From Peteryoungia algae (GTDB taxonomy: Bacteria > Pseudomonadota > Alphaproteobacteria > Rhizobiales > Rhizobiaceae): DNA of 64,000 nucleotides. Of the stretch, positions 57,475-64,000 are shown piece after piece (within the stretch, counting starts at the first letter, position 1; every line of letters begins with the position of its first letter). The notes under the pieces were generated by a model. That model saw nothing but the letters and a program-made list of their open reading frames with translations, ran no database searches and was not told where the DNA came from. The stretch lies in NCBI RefSeq assembly GCF_030369675.1, contig NZ_CP128477.1, positions 3,018,001 to 3,082,000 on the forward strand, read 5' to 3'. The translations under genes and the position numbers were made by a program.

Positions 57475-58347
57475 TCACATCGCCAGTTCAAGACGCGCCG
57501 AGCTTGGCGCCTTGTCGGTGAGCGCCACTTTCAGCTTCTCCAGCGCCCGCGTCTCGATCTGGCGGACCCGCTCCTTGGAAATGCCGAGTTCGGCGCCAAG
57601 TTCTTCGAGCGTTGCACCATCCTCCGTCAAACGTCGGGCCTTGATGATGCGGCTTTCCCTCTCGTTGAGGCGATTCATGGCCTCCCTCAACCAGCCATTC
57701 CAGCGTTCACCATCGATGATCGACGTAACCTGCTCGTCCGGTAGCGCTTCCTTGCTTTCCAGCATCTCGAGCTGCTCCGTACCTTCGCCGTTCTTGCCGG
57801 CGACGGGAGTCTGAAGCGAGGCATCATTGCCGGATAGGCGCGCATCCATGGACTGGACATCGGAGAGGCTGACACCGAGTGCGGATGCGATTTCCTGATG
57901 AATTGCCTGATCGGAAAGGCGATTGTCGCCCTGGGCGAGCTTGGCACGCAAGCGGCGCAGATTGAAGAACAGCGCCTTCTGGCTGGAGCTTGTCCCGCCG
58001 CGGACGATGGACCAGTTGCGCAGGATGTAATCCTGCATCGAAGCCCGGATCCACCATCCGGCATAGGTAGAGAACCGCACCTCTCGACCCGGGTCGAAAC
58101 GCGCAGCAGCCTCGAGAAGCCCGATATACCCTTCCTGGATCAGATCGTTCAGAGGCAATCCAAATCCGCGGAACTTGGACGCCATGGCGATGACGAGGCG
58201 CATGTGGGCTTGCGCGATGCGATTGCGCGCACCTTGATCGTCATGCTCCTTCCAGCGGATTGCAAGGTCGAGTTCTTCCTCACGCTCCAGGTAGGGCTGC
58301 GACATGGCATACTTGATGATGTGTCTGTCAGCGGATATGGCTTTCAT
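57475..58347 (-). CDS. rpoH2: RNA polymerase sigma-32 factor, RpoH2 type
   Basis: A 290-residue heat-shock sigma factor. Region 2 has LIQEGYIGLLEAAARFDPGREVRFSTYAGWWIRA, the RpoH box QKALFFNLR is at 123-131 and region 4 has the HTH TLEELGAELGISKERVRQIE. The sequence and the upstream EcfG promoter fit the second rhizobial paralog RpoH2, which is part of the general stress cascade. GGAGA lies before the ATG. It is a single-gene unit. Confidence 0.93.
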   Translation of the reverse strand: MKAISADRHIIKYAMSQPYLEREEELDLAIRWKEHDDQGARNRIAQAHMRLVIAMASKFRGFGLPLNDLIQEGYIGLLEAAARFDPGREVRFSTYAGWWIRASMQDYILRNWSIVRGGTSSSQKALFFNLRRLRAKLAQGDNRLSDQAIHQEIASALGVSLSDVQSMDARLSGNDASLQTPVAGKNGEGTEQLEMLESKEALPDEQVTSIIDGERWNGWLREAMNRLNERESRIIKARRLTEDGATLEELGAELGISKERVRQIETRALEKLKVALTDKAPSSARLELAM

Positions 58348-58413
58348 CGGACATCTCCATGGTCTCTAGGACCGCAGGCCTGTTGCAGGCCCTGTTGCCG
58401 GCATTGTTTCCTG

Positions 58414-58438
58414 AACGGCTGAACGTCGGACAGGTTCC
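58414..58438 (-). promoter_or_regulatory. EcfG (general stress sigma) promoter of rpoH2
   Basis: On the minus strand GGAAC (58438-58434) is followed after exactly 16 bases by CGTT (58417-58414), the consensus of the alphaproteobacterial EcfG/RpoE2 sigma factor. Transcription would start about 60 bases before the rpoH2 ATG. In S. meliloti rpoH2 is controlled in this way. Confidence 0.8.
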
Positions 58439-58439
58439 A

Positions 58440-58616
58440 ACAGAATGCCAGGTGCGGTGGTTGCGTCGCTCTCTTCTGCTTCTCTGACCTCAACTACGCA
58501 CCCCCTGCGACATCGGATTGGCGCGCAGGGTTGCGACCACAGGCCGAAGAGGCCTGATCACGGAAAAGTGAGAGATTGGCGGGAGACACGCCGCAGGGAA
58601 TGTTGCCGAAACGCAA
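58440..58616. other. Short gap between the rpoH2 promoter and the leuB terminator
   Basis: I find no gene, operator or structured RNA in these 177 bp. Together with the rpoH2 leader and the leuB terminator it makes up the 58348-58665 intergenic region. Confidence 0.5.
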
Positions 58617-58642
58617 AGCGGCGCGGGTCACCCCGCGCCGCT
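58617..58642 (-). terminator. Terminator of leuB
   Basis: AGCGGCGCGGG and CCCGCGCCGCT form an 11-bp perfect stem with a 4-base loop, just after the leuB stop codon (minus strand), followed by TTTGCGTTTC. Confidence 0.75.
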
Positions 58643-58665
58643 GAAGTCGAGCCAGAAATGTGTTT

Positions 58666-59778
58666 TCAGGCCGAGAGTGCCTGAAACTCGGCGAGGATGG
58701 CATCGCCCATCTCGACCGTACCAACCTGACGGCAACCCTCGGCCATGATGTCGCCGGTACGGATGCCCTTGTCGAGGACGTTAGCGATAGCCTTCTCCAG
58801 ACGATCGGCCTCCGCAACCATGTTGAAGGAATAGCGCAGGCACATGGCGAACGAGGCAATCATGGCGATCGGGTTGGCGACACCCGTGCCGGCGATGTCA
58901 GGGGCCGAACCGTGCACCGGCTCATAGAGTGCCTTGCGCTTGCCCGTCTTCGCATCCGGAGCACCAAGCGAGGCGGAAGGCAGCATACCTAGTGAGCCCG
59001 TCAGCATGGCCGCGACGTCGGAGAGCATGTCGCCGAACAGATTGTCAGTCACGATGACGTCGAACTGCTTCGGCGCACGGACGAGCTGCATGCCGCCGGC
59101 GTCGGCCAGCATGTGGTCGAGCTTGACGTCGGAGAACTTCTCCTTGTGCGTCGCGGTCACGACCTGGTTCCACAGGACGCCGGACTTCATGACGTTGCGC
59201 TTTTCCATCGAGCAGACGCGGTTGCCACGGGTCCGGGCCAGTTCGAAGGCGACGGCCGAGATGCGTTCGATTTCGTAGGTGTCGTAGACCTGGGTATCGA
59301 TGGCGCGCTTCTGGCCATTGCCGAGATCGGTGATGGTCTTCGGCTCACCGAAATAGACGCCACCGGTCAGCTCGCGAACGATGAGGATATCGAGACCCTC
59401 GACCAGCTCAGGCTTCAGCGAGGAAGCATTGGCAAGCGCCGGGTAGCAGATGGCCGGGCGCAGATTGGCGAAAAGCTCGAGATCCTTGCGCAGGCGCAGC
59501 AGTCCGGCTTCCGGGCGTACCTCGTAGGGCACGTCATCCCACTTCGGACCACCCACGGCACCGAACAGCACGGCGTCGGCAGAAAGCGCCTTTGCCATGT
59601 CTTCTTCTGAAATCGCCGCCCCATGGGCGTCATAGGCGGAGCCCCCGACGAGACCTTCGTCCGTCACGAACCCGGCACCCTGCGCCTCATTCATATAGGC
59701 AATGATCTTGCGAACTTCGGTCATGGCCTCTGGGCCGATGCCGTCACCGGGCAGCAGAAGAAGATTGCGAGCCGTCAT
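58666..59778 (-). CDS. leuB: 3-isopropylmalate dehydrogenase
   Basis: A 370-residue NAD-dependent enzyme of leucine synthesis. The N terminus [31 protein letters not shown], the catalytic Tyr/Lys area and [15 protein letters not shown] are typical. GGAGGG six bases before the ATG at 59778 fixes the start; longer frames have no support. It oxidises 3-isopropylmalate made by LeuCD; leuD is encoded about 1.2 kb away on the same strand. Divergent from a PLP-enzyme gene. Confidence 0.96.
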   Translation of the reverse strand: MTARNLLLLPGDGIGPEAMTEVRKIIAYMNEAQGAGFVTDEGLVGGSAYDAHGAAISEEDMAKALSADAVLFGAVGGPKWDDVPYEVRPEAGLLRLRKDLELFANLRPAICYPALANASSLKPELVEGLDILIVRELTGGVYFGEPKTITDLGNGQKRAIDTQVYDTYEIERISAVAFELARTRGNRVCSMEKRNVMKSGVLWNQVVTATHKEKFSDVKLDHMLADAGGMQLVRAPKQFDVIVTDNLFGDMLSDVAAMLTGSLGMLPSASLGAPDAKTGKRKALYEPVHGSAPDIAGTGVANPIAMIASFAMCLRYSFNMVAEADRLEKAIANVLDKGIRTGDIMAEGCRQVGTVEMGDAILAEFQALSA

Positions 59779-59953
59779 GGAAACCCTCCACTCGAATAGA
59801 AGTCGCGGCTTCTTACGCCCGGGGCACGGCCATTTCAAGCGAGATAGGCCGGAAACGGTACGCATCGAGGTCTGCCATGACAGGGATAACGCCGTTGACC
59901 GCAGACCGGCTGCGGGTCCAAAAAGGCGCCTCTGCCAATTGGACCCATCCCAC

Positions 59954-60886
59954 ATGCCGCTCTCGCCGCTCCATATCGAAACTCCCCTGCTCAGAACCGC
60001 CGCCGACTACAGTGCCAGCGGCCTGCCGCTCTGGCTGAAGATCGATGCATTGCAGCCTTCCGGCAGCTTCAAGCTGAGAGGCGTTGGCCTTCTCTGCCAG
60101 CACGAGGTTGCGAAGGGTGCGAAGGAGATCTTCTGCGCGTCCGGCGGCAACGCCGGGATCGCAGCCGCGGTGGCGGGCCGCGCATTGCAGGTCCCGGTAA
60201 CCATCGTCGTCCCCGAAACGACATCCGAAGCGGTTCGTGCCCGCATCGCGGCAACCGGCGCCAATGTACTCGTCCACGGGCAGGTTTTCGATGAGGCCAA
60301 TGCCCATGCCGTTGCGCTCGCCGCCGAACGCAGGGCCGCCTATGTCCATCCCTATGACCACCCGCTGCTCTGGGAAGGTCATGCCACCTTGATCGATGAG
60401 GTGGTGAAATCAGGCGCAGCCTTCGACTGCGTGATCACCAGCGTCGGCGGCGGTGGGCTTCTGGCCGGCATTGTCGAGGGCCTGCGCCGCAATGGCTTGC
60501 CGGACATCCCCGTTGTCGCGGTCGAAACAGAAGGTGCGGCCTCCCTGAATGCCGCGGTCGCTGCGAAAGAGCGCGTGACCCTGCCGGCGATCACCTCGAT
60601 CGCCAATTCGCTTGGCGCACGGCAGGTCGCACAGCATGTCTTCGACTTGCTGGACACCCATCCGATCGAGAGCGTCACGGTAACCGATGCACAGGCTGTC
60701 GCGGCCTGCCTGAAATTCGCCGATGCGCAGCGGATTCTGGTCGAACCGGCCTGTGGTGCAGCACTCGCCGTTGCAGATGTGCATGCCGATCTGCTGTCGC
60801 GCTTCAAGGCGCCGCTCGTCGAGGTGTGCGGCGGGATCGGCGTGTCGCTCGCGTCACTCGAGACATGGCGCACGCGCTTCCTCTGA
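59954..60886 (+). CDS. PLP-dependent serine/threonine dehydratase-like protein
   Basis: A 310-residue fold-type II PLP enzyme. Lys40 in SGSFKLRG is the Schiff-base lysine and [10 protein letters not shown] is the phosphate-binding loop. There is no C-terminal ACT domain, so it resembles catabolic serine/threonine dehydratases. The ATG at 59954 ([13 protein letters not shown]) is the family start; the frame upstream extends into the leuB leader without support. It ends in a terminator shared with leuD. Specificity between serine and threonine is not visible. Confidence 0.87.
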   Translation: MPLSPLHIETPLLRTAADYSASGLPLWLKIDALQPSGSFKLRGVGLLCQHEVAKGAKEIFCASGGNAGIAAAVAGRALQVPVTIVVPETTSEAVRARIAATGANVLVHGQVFDEANAHAVALAAERRAAYVHPYDHPLLWEGHATLIDEVVKSGAAFDCVITSVGGGGLLAGIVEGLRRNGLPDIPVVAVETEGAASLNAAVAAKERVTLPAITSIANSLGARQVAQHVFDLLDTHPIESVTVTDAQAVAACLKFADAQRILVEPACGAALAVADVHADLLSRFKAPLVEVCGGIGVSLASLETWRTRFL

Positions 60887-60896
60887 ACCAATAAAA

Positions 60897-60918
60897 AAGC
60901 CGGGCTCACGCCCGGCTT
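60897..60918. terminator. Bidirectional terminator, mainly for leuD
   Basis: AAGCCGGGC-TCAC-GCCCGGCTT lies between convergent genes. On the minus strand it is followed by six T, which makes it a strong leuD terminator; the plus side has only TTGATTG. Confidence 0.85.
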
Positions 60919-60941
60919 GATTGTCTCACATCCGCCTGGTC

Positions 60942-61547
60942 TCAGGCCCAGGGGCGCTGCGCAGCGTTGGACTGTTCGAAACTCGTGATATTCGATGCCT
61001 TTTCGAGCGTCAGGCCGATGTCATCGAGGCCGTTTAGCAGGCAATGGCGCTTGAAGGCATCGATTTCGAACGAGATCCGGCCGCCATCGGGACCGGTGAT
61101 TTCCGAGGCTTCCAGATCGACGGTCAGCACGGCATTCGAACCGCGGCTAGCGTCATCCATCAGCTTGTCCAGATCGCTGTGGCTGACGATGATCGGCAGG
61201 ATGCCGTTCTTGAAGCAGTTGTTGTAGAAAATATCGGCGAAGGACGTCGAGATCACGCAGCGGATACCGAAGTCCAGCAAGGCCCAGGGAGCATGTTCGC
61301 GCGAGGAACCGCAGCCGAAATTGTCGCCGGCAACGAGGATCTGCGCATTGCGGTAGGCCGGCTTGTTCAGGACGAAATCCGGGTTCTCCGAACCGTCTTC
61401 CTTGTAGCGAGCCTCCGCGAAGAGGCCAGTGCCGAGACCGGTGCGCTTGATGGTCTTCAGATAGTCCTTCGGAATGATCATGTCCGTGTCGACGTTGACG
61501 ACCGGAAGCGGTGCTGCGACACCGGTGAGCTTTACGAACTTGTCCAT
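60942..61547 (-). CDS. leuD: 3-isopropylmalate dehydratase small subunit
   Basis: A 201-residue Leu[23 protein letters not shown], with [16 protein letters not shown], the conserved active-site segment. With LeuC (not in this window) it isomerises 2-isopropylmalate. The start at 61547 is the family start; a frame beginning at 61631 is unsupported. The separated leuC and leuD layout is usual in rhizobia. Confidence 0.95.
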   Translation of the reverse strand: MDKFVKLTGVAAPLPVVNVDTDMIIPKDYLKTIKRTGLGTGLFAEARYKEDGSENPDFVLNKPAYRNAQILVAGDNFGCGSSREHAPWALLDFGIRCVISTSFADIFYNNCFKNGILPIIVSHSDLDKLMDDASRGSNAVLTVDLEASEITGPDGGRISFEIDAFKRHCLLNGLDDIGLTLEKASNITSFEQSNAAQRPWA

Positions 61548-61677
61548 CAATCTGCCTTCGATCTGGCTAATGCGGGTTTGGTGTCCCGCCCATAGAGCAA
61601 AACCGCGAGAAATTGAAGGAGATTCTTGCAAATGACGGATGCGGGCCCGCAGGATTTGCCCACGTGTCTATCCTCTC

Positions 61678-61691
61678 ACCCGCGCGCGGGT
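61678..61691. repeat. 14-bp palindrome downstream of the small membrane-protein gene
   Basis: ACCCGCGCGCGGGT is a perfect palindrome 27 bp past the stop of the minus-strand membrane-protein gene. It could be part of a termination structure, but has no T-run. Confidence 0.3.
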
Positions 61692-61717
61692 CGGAGACGG
61701 ATCGCAGTCCTGAACGA

Positions 61718-61948
61718 TCAGAGATCGATGATGGTGCCCTTGCCGTCGTTCCAGACGCGCACGCCCTCGCTCGGTTTTGCCTTCGCATAGACCGGAGCGC
61801 GCTTCGTCTTGCCCATCAGCATGCGAGCACCGAGCGTCACGGTGAGGAGCGCCCCGATGACAAGCGTCAGCGAGACCGCGAAAGCGGCTGCGATACCGAC
61901 AAATGCGAGGCCGGCAATGGCATAGGCGGCAGAGCGGATATTTTGCAT
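61718..61948 (-). CDS. Small membrane protein, conserved hypothetical
   Basis: A 76-residue protein, MQNIRSAAYAIAG, with one or two hydrophobic segments between residues 8 and 45 and a basic C-terminal tail ending VWNDGKGTIIDL. AAGGA lies near the start. It is divergent from the CoA ester lyase gene. Longer in-frame starts (to 62074) would reach into that gene's leader and lack a family match. Function unknown; an inner-membrane location is likely. Confidence 0.7.
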   Translation of the reverse strand: MQNIRSAAYAIAGLAFVGIAAAFAVSLTLVIGALLTVTLGARMLMGKTKRAPVYAKAKPSEGVRVWNDGKGTIIDL

Positions 61949-62058
61949 GATCGTGTCCTTTCTCGCCAGCCAAGGTGGCCCTTCTTCTCCAGCATTGCAA
62001 GGGGCTTTCACCCAATTGTCATCTTGCGTGGTCGGCCAAAGCTTGCCAGAACTCGCCC

Positions 62059-62982
62059 ATGACTTCAGAGCCATTCTCCTTTCGCTTTCACCACCCCTCT
62101 CGGTTGCGTCGGTCCGTGCTGACGGTGCCGGCGGTCAACGAACGGGCCCTGCAAAAGGTGCCTAGCCTCGACTGCGACGCGGTGATTTTCGACCTCGAGG
62201 ACTCGGTTGCCGAAGACCGGAAGGCGGAAGCGCGAGACAAGCTTCTGACATTCCTGACGAATTCTGACCTCGGACATCGCGAGCGCATCATTCGCATCAA
62301 CGCGACGGATACACCCCATTTTCTCGAGGACATGAACCTCATCCTTGCTGCAGCGCCCGACGCCGTCCTTCTCCCGAAGGTCGAAGAGCCGGTGACGGTT
62401 CAGGACGTTGCGGATCGTCTCGGCGAGCACGCTGCGGCGGAAGGTCTCAGGATCTGGGCAATGATCGAAACCCCGCGCGGCATCCTCAACGGTGCAGCGA
62501 TCGCCTCCGCCGGCCGGACAAGCGACAGCCGGCTCGATGCCTTGGTCGTCGGCTTGAACGACCTGCGCAAGGCGACCGGCATCCCGGAGGCGCCGGGGCG
62601 CACCTATCTCGTGCCTTATCTGATGCAGGTCGTGCTCGCGGCCCGTGCCTATGGACTTGATGTCATCGACAGTGTCTCGAACGATTTCCGCGATCTCGAA
62701 GCTCTGTCAGCCGAGTGCGCGCAAGGGCGCGGCATGGGGTTCGACGGAAAGATGCTGATCCATCCGGCCCAGATCAGTCCCGCCAACCAACATTTCGGAC
62801 CCGACGAGGCGGCAATCATCGACGCCCGCATAGTGGCCAATGCTTTCGCCGACCCGGCCCATGCGGGCCTCAACGTCATCAACATCGATGGGCGCATGAT
62901 CGAGAAGCTGCATGCCGAGGAGGCGACGCGCCTTCTCGCCAAGGTCGCCCTGATCGACGCCAGAAAGGACAAGTCACCATGA
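62059..62982 (+). CDS. CoA ester lyase (HpcH/HpaI aldolase, CitE-like)
   Basis: A 307-residue TIM-barrel lyase of the citrate-lyase beta/malyl-CoA lyase group. RRSVLTVPAVNERAL, CDAVIFDLEDSVAED (metal-binding Asp/Glu), LLPKVEEP, WAMIETPRGI and GFDGKMLIHPAQI are the family motifs in order. It cleaves or makes a hydroxyacyl-CoA such as malyl- or citramalyl-CoA; which one is not visible. The ATG at 62059 is preferred over 61975. It overlaps the next small gene by four bases. Confidence 0.9.
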   Translation: MTSEPFSFRFHHPSRLRRSVLTVPAVNERALQKVPSLDCDAVIFDLEDSVAEDRKAEARDKLLTFLTNSDLGHRERIIRINATDTPHFLEDMNLILAAAPDAVLLPKVEEPVTVQDVADRLGEHAAAEGLRIWAMIETPRGILNGAAIASAGRTSDSRLDALVVGLNDLRKATGIPEAPGRTYLVPYLMQVVLAARAYGLDVIDSVSNDFRDLEALSAECAQGRGMGFDGKMLIHPAQISPANQHFGPDEAAIIDARIVANAFADPAHAGLNVINIDGRMIEKLHAEEATRLLAKVALIDARKDKSP

Positions 62983-63185
62983 AAGTCTATCGTTTCCTCA
63001 CCGGCCCTGACGATTCCAGCTTCTGCCACCGCGTCACCGATGCCCTCAACAAGGGTTGGGAACTGCATGGCTCCCCGAGCCACTCCTTCAATGCGGCCGA
63101 GAACAAGATGTATTGCGGCCAGGCCGTGGTGAAGACCGTGCATGGCAAGGACTATGATCCGTCGATGAAACTCGGCGAGCAATAG
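62979..63185 (+). CDS. DUF1737 domain-containing small protein
   Basis: A 68-residue protein, MKVYRFLTGPDDSSFCHRV, typical of the DUF1737 family: one compact domain with two Cys (near 16 and 46), function unknown. It starts inside the stop codon of the CoA ester lyase gene (ATGA), so the two are translated together, a pairing usual in rhizobia. A hairpin follows at 63184-63222. Confidence 0.85.
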   Translation: MKVYRFLTGPDDSSFCHRVTDALNKGWELHGSPSHSFNAAENKMYCGQAVVKTVHGKDYDPSMKLGEQ

Positions 63186-63225
63186 CCAGCTCGCCACACA
63201 GCCGGCGAGGGCGAAACTGGCTTTC
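63184..63225 (+). terminator. Nested hairpin after the DUF1737 gene
   Basis: Outer arms AGCCAG / CTGGCT and inner arms CTCGCC / GGCGAG form a nested stem, followed by TTTCC. It lies at the stop codon and would end the CoA lyase unit before the metA leader. Confidence 0.5.
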
Positions 63226-63304
63226 CGGCGCGCTGCCCGGCTGTGCCTCCATGCCTGGCCGAACCCCATTGATTCGCAGTCCGGACAGGGGTAAAACGCC
63301 TTGT

Positions 63305-63358
63305 TCCGTGGTGATTTGGCCGGCCGGCTTGCAGCCACGTAAAATAAGTCGCTAAAGG
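63305..63358 (+). ncRNA. SAM-II riboswitch before metA
   Basis: CCGTGGTGATTTGG, GCCGGCTTGCAGCCACG and the downstream AATAAGTCGCTAAAG reproduce the SAM-II consensus, including the H-type pseudoknot partners. SAM-II riboswitches control methionine genes, most often metA, in alphaproteobacteria. Binding of SAM should lower metA expression. Confidence 0.93.
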
Positions 63359-63387
63359 GCCGAGGCGAGTTATCAGACTTTCCGAGG

Positions 63388-63420
63388 ACCGGTGGCGATA
63401 TTGAAGCCGCCGGTATTTTT
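63388..63420 (+). terminator. Attenuator terminator between the SAM-II aptamer and metA
   Basis: A 9-bp stem ACCGGTGGC / GCCGCCGGT (one G-T pair) followed by ATTTTTGTTT sits between the riboswitch and the gene. A second hairpin GCGGTC-CGAA-GACCGC (63427-63442) follows before the ribosome binding site. Confidence 0.75.
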
Positions 63421-63467
63421 GTTTCCGCGGTCCGAAGACCGCCGTAACAAGGAAAGTCGAGAGTAAG

Positions 63468-64000
63468 ATGCCGATCAGGATTCCCGATACGCTGCCCGCC
63501 TTTGAGACCCTCGTGCATGAGGGCGTGCGGGTCATGACCGAAACCATGGCTATCCGCCAGGACATTCGCCCACTGCAGATCGGCCTGCTCAACCTCATGC
63601 CGAACAAGATCAAGACCGAAGTCCAGTTCGCCCGGCTGATCGGCGCCTCGCCGCTGCAGGTGGAGCTGACACTCGTCCGTGTCGGCGGCCACAAGGCCAA
63701 GAACACGCCGGAAGACCATCTTCTGTCCTTCTACCAGACCTGGGACGAGGTGAAGCACCGCAAGTTCGACGGCTTCATCATCACCGGCGCCCCGATCGAG
63801 ACCCTGCCCTTCGAGGAGGTTACCTATTGGCCGGAACTCGAGCAGATCCTTGATTGGACCGAGACCAACGTGCATTCGACCATGAATGTTTGCTGGGGCG
63901 GCATGGCTGCCATCTACCACTTCCACAAGGTTCCGAAACATCCGCTGAAGGAAAAGGCGTTTGGCGTCTATCGCCATCGAAACCTCGCGCCCTCATCGGT
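63468..64000 (+). CDS. metA: Homoserine O-acetyltransferase/O-succinyltransferase (partial, 3' end outside window)
   Basis: The first 177 residues of a MetA-family acyltransferase. [27 protein letters not shown] and the catalytic Cys142 in NVCWGGMAA are present. Residue 111 is Glu (GAPIE); in this family Glu111 goes with acetyl-CoA use and Gly111 with succinyl-CoA, so the protein is probably an acetyltransferase. AAGGAAAG precedes the ATG. Expression is controlled by the SAM-II riboswitch and terminator upstream. The window ends inside the gene. Confidence 0.93.
   Translation, partial: MPIRIPDTLPAFETLVHEGVRVMTETMAIRQDIRPLQIGLLNLMPNKIKTEVQFARLIGASPLQVELTLVRVGGHKAKNTPEDHLLSFYQTWDEVKHRKFDGFIITGAPIETLPFEEVTYWPELEQILDWTETNVHSTMNVCWGGMAAIYHFHKVPKHPLKEKAFGVYRHRNLAPSS

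Noticed and set aside
62649-63977. 442-codon minus-strand frame at the end of the window
   Set aside because: Spans the CoA lyase, DUF1737, the SAM-II riboswitch and metA in antisense; no support.

Overview
This is a GC-rich chromosomal segment from an alphaproteobacterium, almost certainly a member of the Rhizobiaceae (Rhizobium/Agrobacterium/Ciceribacter group). The evidence is the gene order rplU-rpmA-GNAT-GNAT-obgE-proB-proA-nadD-rsfS-rlmH-envC-ctpA-deacetylase-rppH, an RpoH2-type heat-shock sigma factor behind an EcfG-type promoter, a SAM-II riboswitch before metA, an imuA-imuB-dnaE2 cassette behind a GAAC-N7-GAAC LexA box, and an Irr-type iron control element before bfr. I see no tRNA, rRNA, insertion sequence, phage or CRISPR array.

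Layout. 1-6.2 kb: a VOC dioxygenase divergent from a LysR regulator, a class I glutamine amidotransferase divergent from a GntR/FCD regulator, and a large P-type cation ATPase. 6.6-10.9 kb: an orphan 1415-residue protein made entirely of 175 consecutive octapeptides, which are organised into a 17-octad (136-residue, 408-bp) super-repeat. 10.9-24.0 kb: a complete C-P lyase locus, phnF divergent from phnGHIJKL-acetyltransferase-phnCDE1E2-(2H phosphoesterase-like gene)-phnM-phnN. 24.1-37.2 kb: housekeeping genes for ribosome, proline, NAD, ribosome silencing, cell envelope and RNA turnover. 37.3-39.4 kb: rhodanese, FtrA-type regulator and a small zincin. 39.5-45.3 kb: SOS mutasome imuA-imuB-dnaE2. 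45.4-48.2 kb: iron storage (bfd, bfr), a MoxR ATPase and two small conserved genes. 48.3-54.5 kb: thiamine pyrophosphokinase, an ABC-F protein, and a TPP riboswitch driving thiBPQ. 54.7-58.6 kb: M48 lipoprotein metalloprotease, MarR regulator plus isochorismatase-fold hydrolase, and rpoH2. 58.7-64.0 kb: leuB, a PLP dehydratase, leuD, a small membrane protein, a CoA ester lyase with a DUF1737 gene, and the start of metA.

How the genes work together. The phn locus covers uptake of phosphonates (PhnCDE), ribosyl-triphosphate coupling and C-P cleavage (PhnGHIJ, PhnKL, PhnM) and conversion to PRPP (PhnN). No phnP-type cyclic phosphodiesterase is present; the gene between the permeases and phnM carries two HxTL motifs and is a plausible functional replacement. 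Thiamine salvage is controlled by a riboswitch, methionine synthesis by a second riboswitch with a terminator, and stress responses by LexA, Irr and EcfG sites that can be read directly.

The most unusual object is the octapeptide protein at 6634-10881. Its non-glutamine octads fall almost only in two narrow windows of a 17-octad unit that is repeated in register nine times. I know of no described family with this architecture.
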